A stretch of DNA of 64,000 nucleotides from Amycolatopsis circi (GCF_003385235.1 NZ_PQIA01000020.1:1-64000), one strand, 5' to 3'; numbered from the stretch's first letter, positions 9,720-18,720 are shown. The notes: generated from the sequence alone by a model not told the origin. Program-made: numbers and translations.

Positions 9720-10427
9720 ATGACCGCCCCGCCCCCGCCCTGGCGCCGGACGCCGAGCCCGCGCCGGCGCGCCGCGAAGCAGATGCTGTCGCAGGAACTG
9801 ATCGTGAAAACCGCGCTCGAAATCCTCGCCGCCGAGGGCATCGACGCCGTCTCGATGCGCCGGGTCGCGCAGCAGCTGGAGACCGGGCCCGCGTCGCTTT
9901 ACGCGTACGTGGCCAACAAAGAGGAACTGGACGAGCTGTTGCTCGACGCGGCGCTGAGCGAAGTACCGTGTCCCGAACCGGATCCGCAGCGGTGGACCGA
10001 ACAGGTCAAAGAGCAAGTGCGGCAACAGATCCGGGCAATGGTGGCGTATCCGGGCATCGCGAAAGTCGCGTGGCAGACGCCGATCCCGGTGACGCCGAAC
10101 TCGTTGCGGCAGGGCGAAGTCATGCTTCAGCTGCTGCGCGCGGGCGGTCTGGATCTGCGGCAGGCGATGTTCGCCGGCGACGCGTTGAGCACGTACACCA
10201 AGGCTTTCGCCTACGAAGCCAGCGGCTGGACGTTCGGCGATTACGACCCGGAGAAAATGAGCGACCGCGAGCGGCAGATGGCGGACTACATGCAGTCGCT
10301 GCCCGCGAGCGCCTTCCCGAACCTGTTGCAGGCCGGGGAATTCTTCAACGCGGACACCAGCCAGGCCCGGCTCGAATTCGCCCTGGAGGCGTTCGTGGCC
10401 GGGCTGGCGGCGATGGTCAGAAAGTGA
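9720..10427 (+). CDS. TetR-family transcriptional regulator
   Basis: Repressor of 235 aa. The N-terminal helix-turn-helix is at about residues 25-70 (IVKTALEILAAEGIDAVSMRRVAQQL then GPASLYAYVANKEELDELLL), followed by a ligand-binding domain of the TetR_C type. It starts with an ATG at 9720 and faces the SnoaL-like/SRPBCC pair across two matching palindromes that it probably binds. Its 3' end overlaps the convergent oxidoreductase gene by 11 nt. Ligand unknown. Confidence 0.92.
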   Translation: MTAPPPPWRRTPSPRRRAAKQMLSQELIVKTALEILAAEGIDAVSMRRVAQQLETGPASLYAYVANKEELDELLLDAALSEVPCPEPDPQRWTEQVKEQVRQQIRAMVAYPGIAKVAWQTPIPVTPNSLRQGEVMLQLLRAGGLDLRQAMFAGDALSTYTKAFAYEASGWTFGDYDPEKMSDRERQMADYMQSLPASAFPNLLQAGEFFNADTSQARLEFALEAFVAGLAAMVRK

Positions 10428-11337
10428 GCACGATCTTGCCGCGCGTGTGGCCCTGTTCCAGCTCGCGGTAGGCGGCCTGAACCTCGGCCAGCGGGTACGT
10501 CGCGGCGACCTCGACGTCGAGCAATCCCTTGTCCGCCAAGGCAACGAGGTCACGCATCACCTCGGCGCTCGCCCCGGCGATGTTGCCCTCGGTCTTCACC
10601 CGGTACTTTTCCGCGGCGTCGAAGTCGACCACCGTGTCGATCCGGCCGGGGTAGACGCCAAGCCGCAAGGCGAGTTCGACGTAACCGTCGCCGTAAGTGT
10701 CGATGAACGCGTGCACCTCGCCGCCGGTCAGCTCGCGGAGCCGCTCTTCGAGCCCCTCGCCGTACGCGATCGGGACGACGTCGTGCTCCCGCAACCACTC
10801 GTGGTTCGCTTCGCTCGCGATGCCGATCACGGTCGCGCCGGTGAGCTTCGCCAGCTGCACGGCCAGCGAGCCGACTCCGCCAGCAGCCCCGGACACGACG
10901 ACGGTCTCGCCCTCGCGCGGGCACACCGCACCGACCGCGGCGTACGCGGTGGTTCCAGCGACGAACAGACTGCCCGCGACCTCCCACGACAGCCCGCTCG
11001 GCTTCGGAACGAGATGCTCCGCCGGGACGAGCACGTACTCGGCATGGCTGGAGCGGGTGTGCACGAAGCCGACGACCTCGTCGCCCACATGGATTTCTTC
11101 GACGTCCGCGCCCAGCTCGACCACGACGCCGGCCAGGTCGCTGCCCTGCCCGGACGGGAAGGTGGACGGCCAGCGTTCCGCCAGCGCACCGACGCGGATC
11201 TTCGTTTCCCCCGGATTGATGCCCGCGGCCCGGACCTGCACGAGCACCTGCCCGGATTCGGGCGCCGGCCGAGGCACTTCGGCCAGCTGCAGCACTTCGA
11301 TCCCGCCGTGTTCGCCGTATCTGACCGCCTGCGGCAT
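10417..11337 (-). CDS. Zinc-independent MDR oxidoreductase (quinone reductase-like)
   Basis: Medium-chain dehydrogenase/reductase of 306 aa. It shows a GroES-like N-terminus (PQAVRYGEHGGIEVLQLAEVPRP) and an NADPH-binding Rossmann motif VVSGAAGGVGSLAVQLAKL. Zinc-binding cysteines are absent, so it belongs with quinone oxidoreductases/NADP-dependent reductases. The ATG at 11337 has GGGAG upstream; the longer frame begins in non-conserved sequence. Its stop overlaps the convergent TetR gene by 11 nt. Substrate unknown. Confidence 0.9.
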   Translation of the reverse strand: MPQAVRYGEHGGIEVLQLAEVPRPAPESGQVLVQVRAAGINPGETKIRVGALAERWPSTFPSGQGSDLAGVVVELGADVEEIHVGDEVVGFVHTRSSHAEYVLVPAEHLVPKPSGLSWEVAGSLFVAGTTAYAAVGAVCPREGETVVVSGAAGGVGSLAVQLAKLTGATVIGIASEANHEWLREHDVVPIAYGEGLEERLRELTGGEVHAFIDTYGDGYVELALRLGVYPGRIDTVVDFDAAEKYRVKTEGNIAGASAEVMRDLVALADKGLLDVEVAATYPLAEVQAAYRELEQGHTRGKIVLTF

Positions 11338-11407
11338 ACGCGTCTCCCTCGCTCGTATGCTTAGCCCAACAAACGATCGAACGGATTTATGCCCGGCGGG
11401 CGAAAAT

Positions 11408-12625
11408 TCAGCCGGCCAGCCGCCGGACCACGGCATCCGCGAGCAACCGGCCGCGGTCAGTCAGCACCGCGCGGCCTCGACTGTCCAAATCGGACACTTC
11501 GAGCAGCCCCTCCTCGGCGGCCGCCCGCGCTTCCTTGATCCCGGACTCGTCGAGCGCCGACAACGCCATGCCGTCGGAGATCCGCAGCTCCAGCATGATC
11601 CGCTCCAGGTGCTGGTCCTGTTCGGTCAGCACCTCGCGGTCCGCCTCCGGGCTCTGCCCCTCCGCGAGCAAGCTGGAGTACTTGGCCGGATGCTTGACGT
11701 TCCACCACCGCACGCCGCCGACGTGGCTGTGCGCGCCCGGCCCGGCGCCCCACCAGTCGCCGCCCTGCCAGTAGCCGAGGTTGTGGCGGCACCGCGCGGC
11801 CTCGTCCGTCGCCCAGTTCGATACCTCGTACCAGGTCAAACCCGCGCCAGCGAGGACAGAGTCGATCATTTCGTAGTAGCTGGCCAGCGTGTCGTCGTCC
11901 GGCGCGGGCAGTTCGCCGCGCCGGACCCGGCGGGCCAGCGCGGTGCCGTCCTCCACGATGAGCGCGTACGCGGACACGTGGTCGACGCCCGCAGAGAGAA
12001 CAGCGTCGAGCGAGGCGCGCAGGTCTTCGACGCGCTCCCCCGGCGTGCCGTAAATAAGGTCGAGGTTGACGTGCTCGAACCCGGCGGCCCGGGCTTCCCG
12101 CGCGGCGTCGACCGGACGGCCAGGAGTGTGGACGCGGTCCAGCACCTTCAGCACGTGCCGGGCCGCGGACTGCATGCCCAGCGACACCCGGGTGTAACCC
12201 GCGTCACGGATGCCCGCGAAGAACTCGGGCGAAGTGGACTCCGGGTTCGATTCGGTCGTCACCTCCGCGCCCGGCGCGAGCCCGAACACGGACCGGACGC
12301 CGTCGAGCACCTCGGCCAGCCCGTCCGCACCCAGCATGGACGGCGTTCCGCCGCCGACGAACACCGTCTCCGCCTGGGGCGCGTTGCCGAGGATCTCCGC
12401 GCCCAGCTCCAGCTCGCGCCGCAGCGCGTCCAGCCACGACCGCGGCGAGGCGGCGGAACCGAGTTCGCCCGCGGTGTAGGTGTTGAAGTCGCAGTAGCCG
12501 CAGCGGGTCGCGCAAAACGGCACGTGGACGTACACGCCGAACGGACGGGTGCCGAGACCGGCGAGGGCGGTTTCGGGCAGTCCGGCGGGAGGGCGGTGAG
12601 TGTCGGGAACAGGCACGACGTCCAT
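11408..12625 (-). CDS. hemW: Radical SAM heme chaperone HemW
   Basis: Radical SAM protein of 405 aa. The iron-sulfur ligands C38, C42 and C45 (PFCATRCGYCDF) are spaced CxxxCxxC, followed by SAM-binding GGGTPSML and the HemN_C-like C-terminal domain. The FxxxCxxxCxxC-type proteins of this length, lacking the extra N-terminal cysteine of true HemN oxidase, are now assigned as HemW, which delivers heme to respiratory enzymes. It is the orthologue by position of M. tuberculosis Rv2388c, upstream of the sulfite reductase operon and divergent from it. Older databases call it coproporphyrinogen III oxidase. Confidence 0.92.
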   Translation of the reverse strand: MDVVPVPDTHRPPAGLPETALAGLGTRPFGVYVHVPFCATRCGYCDFNTYTAGELGSAASPRSWLDALRRELELGAEILGNAPQAETVFVGGGTPSMLGADGLAEVLDGVRSVFGLAPGAEVTTESNPESTSPEFFAGIRDAGYTRVSLGMQSAARHVLKVLDRVHTPGRPVDAAREARAAGFEHVNLDLIYGTPGERVEDLRASLDAVLSAGVDHVSAYALIVEDGTALARRVRRGELPAPDDDTLASYYEMIDSVLAGAGLTWYEVSNWATDEAARCRHNLGYWQGGDWWGAGPGAHSHVGGVRWWNVKHPAKYSSLLAEGQSPEADREVLTEQDQHLERIMLELRISDGMALSALDESGIKEARAAAEEGLLEVSDLDSRGRAVLTDRGRLLADAVVRRLAG

Positions 12626-12723
12626 TCTCCCCCGCCGCGCGCGGACTCCCGCGCGCCCCCGCGCCCAATGCCTGCCGCAGGCGCGGCTATCCAGGTCGAA
12701 GAGCTGGCGGAAGCGAGCTGGTC

Positions 12724-12777
12724 GTCCGTGAGGGGAACCCTGAGGGACTCTGATTCCCTAGGGTTCCCCTCACGGAC
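12724..12777. repeat. Dispersed palindromic repeat, copy A (54 bp)
   Basis: Perfect 18-bp inverted arms (GTCCGTGAGGGGAACCCT and its complement) around an 18-nt centre that itself nearly pairs (AGGGA with TCCCT). It shares its arms and centre with the copy at 23901. It lies in the 560-nt gap between hemW and the sulfur operon, where apart from this, copy B and the leader promoter I see nothing else. It could form a long hairpin and act as a terminator or be a small mobile (REP-like) element. Confidence 0.85.
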
Positions 12778-12871
12778 CGCAAACCGGCGTTTCGGTCCAT
12801 CGGCAGCTGCCTCGGCCCTGTCACGACTGCGGAGACGCGCGTCGATGGCGCCCCTGGCATTGCCCTCGGCT

Positions 12872-12926
12872 GTCCGTGAGGGGCCCCTTCACGGACCTAG
12901 ATTCCCTCAAGGGGTCCTTCACGGAC
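12872..12926. repeat. Dispersed palindromic repeat, copy B (variant)
   Basis: Variant of the same family: GTCCGTGAGGGG and CCCTTCACGGAC form a 25-bp near-perfect palindrome (12872-12896), followed by CTAGATTCCCTCA and a third arm, AGGGGTCCTTCACGGAC, ending at 12926. The triplicated arm suggests recombination or slippage between related units. Confidence 0.75.
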
Positions 12927-13149
12927 GTAAAAGCGACAGCTCAAGTTCCGGAGATTGGCCTGCGCCACCCGGGGGAAAGTTCGGCCGCCGAACGATGCGC
13001 CGTCCGTCGCGCGCCCGGTTGACAAGCGCCCGGCACCGTCCCACGATGCGTCCGAAAGCCGGGAAAGTCCTGGCAGATCGACCGGCCAATGCACATCCGC
13101 GACGGTTTCGCACCCCCCGCGTGAGCCTTCTCCCACGATCCGGACGCCC

Positions 13150-13179
13150 TTGGACGACGTTCGGCCCGCGTGGCAATCT
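13150..13179 (+). promoter_or_regulatory. Promoter of the sulfur-assimilation operon (leaderless transcript)
   Basis: TTGGAC (13150-13155) and CAATCT (13174-13179) are separated by 18 nt. Six nucleotides later stands the GTG of the leader peptide, so transcription would begin at or next to the start codon and the mRNA would be leaderless. Both hexamers are imperfect matches to the housekeeping consensus; the start site is inferred. Confidence 0.5.
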
Positions 13180-13185
13180 GAGCCG

Positions 13186-13272
13186 GTGAGTCCAGCCGGT
13201 GTCCTTCTCGTGGCGCGCCGCCACGTCGACCTTCTCCGGGTCGCGAGCGCGCTCTGCCGGCCTGTTCGCTGA
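13186..13272 (+). CDS. Cysteine-sensing leader peptide of the sirA-cys operon
   Basis: A 28-codon reading frame starting GTG and ending TGA. Its core VARRHVDLLRVASALCR matches the actinobacterial family of putative leader peptides (ARRHVDL...SA.CR) found upstream of cysteine and sulfur genes. A single Cys codon (TGC) sits five codons before the end, followed by Arg. Ribosome stalling there when Cys-tRNA is scarce would alter folding of the following 115 nt and raise expression of sirA. Leaderless cysteine-responsive attenuators of this kind are known in mycobacteria. No U-rich terminator follows, so control of translation or Rho access is more likely than intrinsic attenuation. Confidence 0.75.
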   Translation: MSPAGVLLVARRHVDLLRVASALCRPVR

Positions 13273-13387
13273 CTCCCGCCGAAGCCTGCCCAGCCCACCA
13301 CCTGGACGACCGGCCCCGCTCCCGCCCCGCGCCGACGCCGCGGCGGGCCGCCGGAGCCGCCTCGACAACCCCGCCCGGAGGATCTCC

Positions 13388-15088
13388 ATGTCCGCACCCC
13401 CGCGTGAAACGCCCGCGAAGGGCGCCGCGCCTCGGACTCGCCAGAAGCGCGGCGAGGGTCAGTGGGCGCTCGGCTACCGGGAGCCGCTGAACCCGAACGA
13501 GCGCTCGAAGAAGGACGACAGCCCGCTCAACGTCCGCTCCCGGATCGAGAACATCTACGCGCACCGCGGTTTCGACTCCATCGACCCCGGCGACCTGCGC
13601 GGCCGGTTCCGCTGGTTCGGCCTCTACACCCAGCGCAAGCCCGGCATCGACGGCGGCCGCACCGCGCTGCTGGAGCCCGAAGAGCTGGACGACCGCTACT
13701 TCATGATGCGCGTCCGCATCGACGGCGGCGCGCTCACCACCGAGCAGCTGCGGGTGGTCGGCGAGATCTCGCGGGAGCACGCACGCGACACCGCCGACAT
13801 CAGCGACCGGCAGAACGTCCAGTACCACTGGATCCAGATCGAGGACGTGCCCTCGATCTGGTCCCGGCTGGAGAACGTCGGCCTGAGCACCACCGAGGCC
13901 TGCGGCGACTGCCCGCGCGTCGTGCTCGGCTCCCCGGTCGCCGGCATCGCCGAGAACGAGGTGCTCGACGCCAGTCCCGCCGTCGACGAGATCCTCGACC
14001 GCTACATCGGCGACCCGCGGTTCGCGAACCTGCCGCGCAAGTTCAAGACCGCGATCTCCGGGCTGCCGGACATCGTGCACGAGATCAACGACATCGCCTT
14101 CGTCGGCGTGGACCACCCCGAGCACGGACCCGGCCTCGACCTGTGGGTCGGCGGCGGGCTCTCCACGAACCCGATGCTCGCGCAGCGGCTCGGCGCGTGG
14201 GTCCCGCTGGACGAGGTGCCCGAGGTCTGGGCGGGCGTCGTCTCGATCTTCCGCGACTACGGCTACCGGCGGCTGCGCTCGCGGGCCCGGCTGAAGTTCC
14301 TGGTCAAGGACTGGGGCGCGGAAAAGTTCCGCGAGGTCCTCGAAACCGAGTACCTCAAGCGGAAGCTGCTCGACGGCCCGCCGCCGGAGAATCCCGCGAC
14401 CCCCGTCGACCACGTCGGCGTGCACCCGCAGAAGGACGGCAACTACTACGTCGGGGCCGCGCCGATCGCCGGGCGGGTGTCCGGCAGCACGCTGGTCGCG
14501 GTCGCCGACGCGGCCGAGCGCGCCGGCTCGCGGCGGGTGCGGCTGACCCCGCACCAGAAGCTGGTCGTGCTCGACGTGCCCGGGGACAAGGTCTCCGCGC
14601 TGGAGACGGAACTGGCCGAACTGGGCCTGCAGACCAAGCCGTCGCCGTGGCGGCGCAGCGTGATGGCGTGCACCGGGCTGGAGTTCTGCAAGCTCGCGAT
14701 CGTCGAGACGAAGGTGCGCGCGCAGCAATTGGTCGCGGACCTGGAGAAGTCGCTCGCCGACCTCAACGCACAGCTGGAAACGCCGGTCACGGTGCACCTC
14801 AACGGCTGCCCCAACTCCTGCGCCCGCGTGCAGACCGCGGACATCGGGCTCAAGGGCCAGATCGTCACCGACGCCGACGGCAATCAGGTCGAGGGCTTCC
14901 AGGTGCACCTCGGCGGCGGGCTCGGCCTCGACGCCGGGTTCGGCCGGAAGCTGCGCGGCCACAAGGTCACCGCCGGCGAACTGGTCGATTACGTGGAACG
15001 CGTGGTGCGCGCGTACGTCGCGGGCCGCGAACCTGGCGAACGGTTCCCGCAGTGGGCGTTGCGGGCGGACGAAGGAGTGCTGCAGTGA
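13388..15088 (+). CDS. sirA: Ferredoxin-type assimilatory sulfite reductase
   Basis: Siroheme/4Fe-4S enzyme of 566 aa that reduces sulfite to sulfide with six electrons from ferredoxin. The cluster-siroheme ligands appear as CTGLEFCKLA and LNGCPNSCARVQTADIG in the C-terminal half, and the two nitrite/sulfite-reductase ferredoxin-like half domains (GLYTQRKPGIDGG and GNYYVGAAPIAGRVSG) are visible. It corresponds to M. tuberculosis Rv2391 (SirA/NirA). The ATG at 13388 has a GGAGGA site. It heads the operon with cysH, cysD, cysN and a sirohydrochlorin chelatase that makes its cofactor precursor, and it is preceded by a cysteine leader peptide. Confidence 0.95.
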   Translation: MSAPPRETPAKGAAPRTRQKRGEGQWALGYREPLNPNERSKKDDSPLNVRSRIENIYAHRGFDSIDPGDLRGRFRWFGLYTQRKPGIDGGRTALLEPEELDDRYFMMRVRIDGGALTTEQLRVVGEISREHARDTADISDRQNVQYHWIQIEDVPSIWSRLENVGLSTTEACGDCPRVVLGSPVAGIAENEVLDASPAVDEILDRYIGDPRFANLPRKFKTAISGLPDIVHEINDIAFVGVDHPEHGPGLDLWVGGGLSTNPMLAQRLGAWVPLDEVPEVWAGVVSIFRDYGYRRLRSRARLKFLVKDWGAEKFREVLETEYLKRKLLDGPPPENPATPVDHVGVHPQKDGNYYVGAAPIAGRVSGSTLVAVADAAERAGSRRVRLTPHQKLVVLDVPGDKVSALETELAELGLQTKPSPWRRSVMACTGLEFCKLAIVETKVRAQQLVADLEKSLADLNAQLETPVTVHLNGCPNSCARVQTADIGLKGQIVTDADGNQVEGFQVHLGGGLGLDAGFGRKLRGHKVTAGELVDYVERVVRAYVAGREPGERFPQWALRADEGVLQ

Positions 15089-15780
15089 CCGCGGTGGCGG
15101 ACTACCGGGCGCTGGCCGAACGCGCCGAGAAGGAGCTGGCCGAGGCGACCGCCGAGGAGGCGCTGCGCTGGACGGCCGAGACCTTCGGCGACGACTTCAT
15201 CGTGGCGTCGAACATGCAGGACGCCGTGCTGATCGACCTCGCCACGAAGGTCAAGCCCGCGGTGGACGTGCTGTTCCTGGAGACCGGCTACCACTTCGCC
15301 GAAACCCTCGGGGTGCGCGACGCGGTGCAGACGGTGTACCCGGACGTGCGGATCGTCAACGCCCAGGCCGAGCAGAGCGTCGCCGAACAGGACGCGGAGT
15401 ACGGGCCGAAGCTGCACGAACGCGACCCCGGCCAGTGCTGCTTCCTGCGCAAGGTGGTGCCGCTGCGGCAGACGCTCGGCAAGTACTCGGCGTGGGTCAC
15501 CGGCGTGCGCCGGGTGGACGCGCCGACCCGCGCGAACACGCCGATCGTCACCTGGGACGACCGCAACGGCCTGGTGAAGATCAACCCGATCGCGGCGTGG
15601 ACCGACGACGAGTTCAACGGCTACCTGCACGAGAACGGGATCCTGGAGAACCCGCTGGTGTCGATCGGCTATCTCTCGATCGGCTGCGCGCCGTGCACCG
15701 CGAAGGTCGAGGCGGGGCAGGATCCGCGCAGCGGCCGGTGGGCGGGCCAGTCCAAGACCGAGTGCGGATTGCATGGCTGA
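15085..15780 (+). CDS. cysH: Adenylyl-sulfate (APS) reductase
   Basis: PAPS/APS reductase family enzyme of 231 aa that reduces activated sulfate to sulfite with thioredoxin. The two Cys pairs that bind a 4Fe-4S cluster, QCCFLRK and GCAPCTAK, mark it as the APS-using bacterial type, and the C-terminal ECGLH carries the catalytic cysteine. The GTG start overlaps the sirA stop (GTGA). APS use fits the absence of an APS kinase gene (cysC) in the operon and the lack of a CysC domain on CysN. Orthologue of Rv2392 by position. Confidence 0.94.
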   Translation: MTAVADYRALAERAEKELAEATAEEALRWTAETFGDDFIVASNMQDAVLIDLATKVKPAVDVLFLETGYHFAETLGVRDAVQTVYPDVRIVNAQAEQSVAEQDAEYGPKLHERDPGQCCFLRKVVPLRQTLGKYSAWVTGVRRVDAPTRANTPIVTWDDRNGLVKINPIAAWTDDEFNGYLHENGILENPLVSIGYLSIGCAPCTAKVEAGQDPRSGRWAGQSKTECGLHG

Positions 15781-15800
15781 TGGCTAACACAGGAGGACTG

Positions 15801-16721
15801 ATGACGACGGCGGAACCGGCTGCCGACGCGGCTGTCGACAACCTCGCCGCCTTGGAGTCCGAGGCCATCCACATCTTCCGCGAGGTAGCGGGCGAGTTCG
15901 ACCGGCCGGTGATCCTGTTCTCCGGCGGCAAGGACTCGACGCTGATGCTGCACCTGGCGATCAAGGCCTTCTGGCCCGCGCCGGTGCCGTTCCCGCTGCT
16001 GCACGTGGACACCGGGCACAACTTCGACGAGGTCCTCGAATTCCGCGACCGCGTCGTCGAGAAGCACGGGCTGCGGCTGGTCGTCGCGAAGGTCCAGGAC
16101 TGGATCGACGACGGCAGGCTCGAGGAACGCGCCGACGGCCTGCGCAACCCGCTGCAGACGACGCCGCTGCTGGAGACGATCTCGGAGAACAAGTTCGACG
16201 CGGTCTTCGGCGGCGGTCGCCGCGACGAGGAGCGGGCGCGCGCGAAGGAGCGGATCTTCAGCCTGCGCAACGCTTTCGGCCAGTGGGAGCCGCGCCGGCA
16301 GCGGCCGGAGCTGTGGAACCTCTACAACGGACGGCACCGTCCGGGCGAGCAGGTCCGCGTGTTCCCGCTGTCCAACTGGACCGAAGCCGACGTGTGGAAC
16401 TACATCGCCCGCGAAAAGGTCGAGCTGCCCTCGATTTACTACGCCCACCAGCGCGCGGTCTACCAGCGCGACGGCATGTGGCTCAGCGAAGGCCCGTGGG
16501 GCGGGCCGCGTCCCGGCGAGGACGTGCGCGAGCTGAGCGTGCGCTACCGGACCGTCGGCGACGGTTCGTGCACCGGAGCGATCGAGTCCACGGCGTCCAC
16601 TGTGGACGAAGTGATCGCCGAGGTTCAGGCTTCGCGGCTCACCGAACGCGGTGCCACCCGCGCCGACGACCGGATGTCCGAGGCGGCCATGGAAGACCGC
16701 AAACGGGAGGGCTACTTCTGA
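15801..16721 (+). CDS. cysD: Sulfate adenylyltransferase subunit 2
   Basis: ATP sulfurylase small subunit of 306 aa, which with CysN makes adenylyl sulfate from ATP and sulfate. The PP-loop FSGGKDSTLML, followed by LLHVDTGHNFDE and GGRRDEERARAKER, is diagnostic. The ATG at 15801 follows a consensus AGGAGG; an alternative ATG at 15780 overlaps the cysH stop and would add seven residues. Coupled to cysN by a one-base overlap (TGATG). Confidence 0.95.
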   Translation: MTTAEPAADAAVDNLAALESEAIHIFREVAGEFDRPVILFSGGKDSTLMLHLAIKAFWPAPVPFPLLHVDTGHNFDEVLEFRDRVVEKHGLRLVVAKVQDWIDDGRLEERADGLRNPLQTTPLLETISENKFDAVFGGGRRDEERARAKERIFSLRNAFGQWEPRRQRPELWNLYNGRHRPGEQVRVFPLSNWTEADVWNYIAREKVELPSIYYAHQRAVYQRDGMWLSEGPWGGPRPGEDVRELSVRYRTVGDGSCTGAIESTASTVDEVIAEVQASRLTERGATRADDRMSEAAMEDRKREGYF

Positions 16722-17983
16722 TGTCGAGCCTGCTGAGGCTGGCCACCGCGGGCAGCGTGGACGACGGGAAGTCCACGCTGGTCGGGCGGCTGCTGTACGA
16801 CACCAAGTCCGTCCTCGCCGACCAGCTCGACGCGGTCACCCGCGCGTCCGTCGACAAAGGACTGTCCACTCCGGACCTGTCGCTGCTCGTCGACGGCCTG
16901 CGCTCGGAGCGCGAGCAGGGCATCACGATCGACGTCGCGTACCGGTACTTCGCCACGCCGAAGCGGTCGTTCGTGCTCGCCGACACCCCGGGGCACGTGC
17001 AGTACACCCGAAACACGGTCACCGGCGCGTCCACCGCGCAGCTCGCCGTGCTGCTGGTCGACGCGCGCAACGGCGTGGTCGAGCAGACCCGGCGGCACGC
17101 GGCCGTGCTCGCGCTGCTCGGAGTGCCGCAACTGGTGCTGGCGGTGAACAAGATCGACCTCGTCGACTACGACGAGAACACCTTCGGCGTCATCGCCAAG
17201 GAGTTCACCGCGCATGCGGAATCCCTTGGCTACGACGCGGCGTCCGTCGTCTCGATCCCGGTTTCCGCGCTGGTCGGCGACAACGTCGCGACTCGGTCCG
17301 AGAAAACCCCGTGGTACGACGGCCCGTCGCTGCTGGAGCACCTCGAAAACGTCCCGGTGGCACCGGATCCGCACGATTCCGCGCTGCGATTCCCGGTGCA
17401 GTACGTGATCCGCCCGCGCACCCCGGAGTATCCGGATTATCGCGGCTACGCCGGTCAGATCGCCGCCGGAACAGTGCGTCAGGGTGACGAGATTGTCGTT
17501 CTGCCGCAAGGGATCCGCAGCCGAATCGAGCGGATCGACACCGCGGACGGGCCGCTCGAAGAAGCAGGTGCCGGAACCTCGGTGACCCTGCTGCTCGCCG
17601 ACGACATCGACATCAGCCGCGGCGACCTCATCGCGGCCGCCGACGCGTCACCGGAGGTCACCGACGAGATCACCGGCACGCTGTGCTGGCTTTCCTCGAA
17701 GCCTCTCAAAACCGGCGCGCGGGTGCTGATCAAGCACGGCGCCCGGACCGTGCAGGGGCTCACCACCGAGCTGCACGCCCGGTTCGACGAGCAGACCCTG
17801 TCCAGTGTGGACTCTCCGGAAAGCTTGGAGCTCAACGACATCGGCAGCGTCAGCCTGCAGCTGGCCGAGCCGCTGCCGGTGGACGATTACGGCGTGAGCC
17901 CGCGCACCGGCGCGTTCCTGGTGATCGACCCGAAGGACGGCGACACCCTCGCCGCCGGTCTCGTCGGCGAGCGGTTCTCGTGA
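16721..17983 (+). CDS. cysN: Sulfate adenylyltransferase subunit 1 (GTPase)
   Basis: GTPase subunit of 420 aa that drives CysD-catalysed APS formation. G1 (GSVDDGKSTL), G3 (ADTPGHVQY) and G4 (VNKIDLVDY) motifs are followed by EF-Tu-like domains II and III. The protein ends without the APS-kinase (CysC) extension found in some mycobacterial CysNC proteins, in line with a downstream APS reductase rather than PAPS reductase. Starts on the last base of the cysD stop. Confidence 0.95.
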   Translation: MSSLLRLATAGSVDDGKSTLVGRLLYDTKSVLADQLDAVTRASVDKGLSTPDLSLLVDGLRSEREQGITIDVAYRYFATPKRSFVLADTPGHVQYTRNTVTGASTAQLAVLLVDARNGVVEQTRRHAAVLALLGVPQLVLAVNKIDLVDYDENTFGVIAKEFTAHAESLGYDAASVVSIPVSALVGDNVATRSEKTPWYDGPSLLEHLENVPVAPDPHDSALRFPVQYVIRPRTPEYPDYRGYAGQIAAGTVRQGDEIVVLPQGIRSRIERIDTADGPLEEAGAGTSVTLLLADDIDISRGDLIAAADASPEVTDEITGTLCWLSSKPLKTGARVLIKHGARTVQGLTTELHARFDEQTLSSVDSPESLELNDIGSVSLQLAEPLPVDDYGVSPRTGAFLVIDPKDGDTLAAGLVGERFS

Positions 17984-18717
17984 CGCCGCCCCTGGTCGCC
18001 GTCGCGCACGGCAGTCGCGATCCCCGCTCCGCCGCGACGGTGCGGGCGCTGGTCGACGTCGTCCGTGCGCAGGCGCCGGGGCTGGACGTGCACGAGTCGT
18101 TCCTCGACCTGTCGGAGCCGCGCGTCACGGATGTGCTGCGCGGGCTTTACGCACAGGGGCATCGCTCCGCGGTCGTGGTGCCGTTGTTGCTGGGCAGTGC
18201 TTTTCACGCGCGGATCGACCTGCCCGCGCTGGTCGACGAGGTGACCGCGGAGTGCCCCGGGTTCCGGATCCAGGTGTCGGACGTGCTCGGCGCCGACCCG
18301 GCGCTCGAAGCCGTCGCCCTCGACCGGCTCGCCGGAGCCCGCCGCCGCAGCGGGACCGGCGTGCTGCTGAGCGCGGTCGGCTCCTCCAATCCCGAGGCGA
18401 ACGCGGTCGTCGCCGGACTGGCCGCACGCTGGGAAAAGCAGCTCGGGCTTCCGGTGAGCGAGGCGTTCGCCAGCGCCACCCAGCCGGACATCCCGGCCGC
18501 TGCCGCTCACCTGCGCGATCGTGGCGTGCGGCATCTCGTGGTGGCGTCGTGGTTCCTGGCCCCCGGGCTGCTGCCGGACCGGATCGCCTTGCTGGCCCGC
18601 GAGGCCGACCCCAGCGCGTTCCTCGCCGAGCCGCTGGCGGACGATCCGCGGGTGGCGGACGTCGTGATCGGCCGATACGCCGCCGCGATCTCCGGACTGC
18701 TGCGGACCGCCGCCTGA
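17980..18717 (+). CDS. Sirohydrochlorin chelatase (CbiX/SirB-like)
   Basis: Protein of 245 aa with the two-domain CbiX fold: VAVAHGSRDPRSAATVRAL at the N-terminus carries the metal-binding His, and VVVPLLLGSAFHARIDLP carries the second. It should insert iron into sirohydrochlorin to make siroheme for the sulfite reductase of the same operon; cobalt insertion for cobalamin is the alternative. Its position matches M. tuberculosis Rv2393 (Che1). The GTG start overlaps the cysN stop (GTGA). It is the last gene of the operon, with only 3 nt to the convergent SDR gene. Confidence 0.9.
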   Translation: MTPPLVAVAHGSRDPRSAATVRALVDVVRAQAPGLDVHESFLDLSEPRVTDVLRGLYAQGHRSAVVVPLLLGSAFHARIDLPALVDEVTAECPGFRIQVSDVLGADPALEAVALDRLAGARRRSGTGVLLSAVGSSNPEANAVVAGLAARWEKQLGLPVSEAFASATQPDIPAAAAHLRDRGVRHLVVASWFLAPGLLPDRIALLAREADPSAFLAEPLADDPRVADVVIGRYAAAISGLLRTAA

Positions 18718-18720
18718 CCT

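Noticed and set aside
10697..13189. 830-codon plus-strand frame
   Set aside because: Antisense to the oxidoreductase and hemW genes, with no conserved protein; the only real reading within it is regulatory DNA before the sulfur operon.
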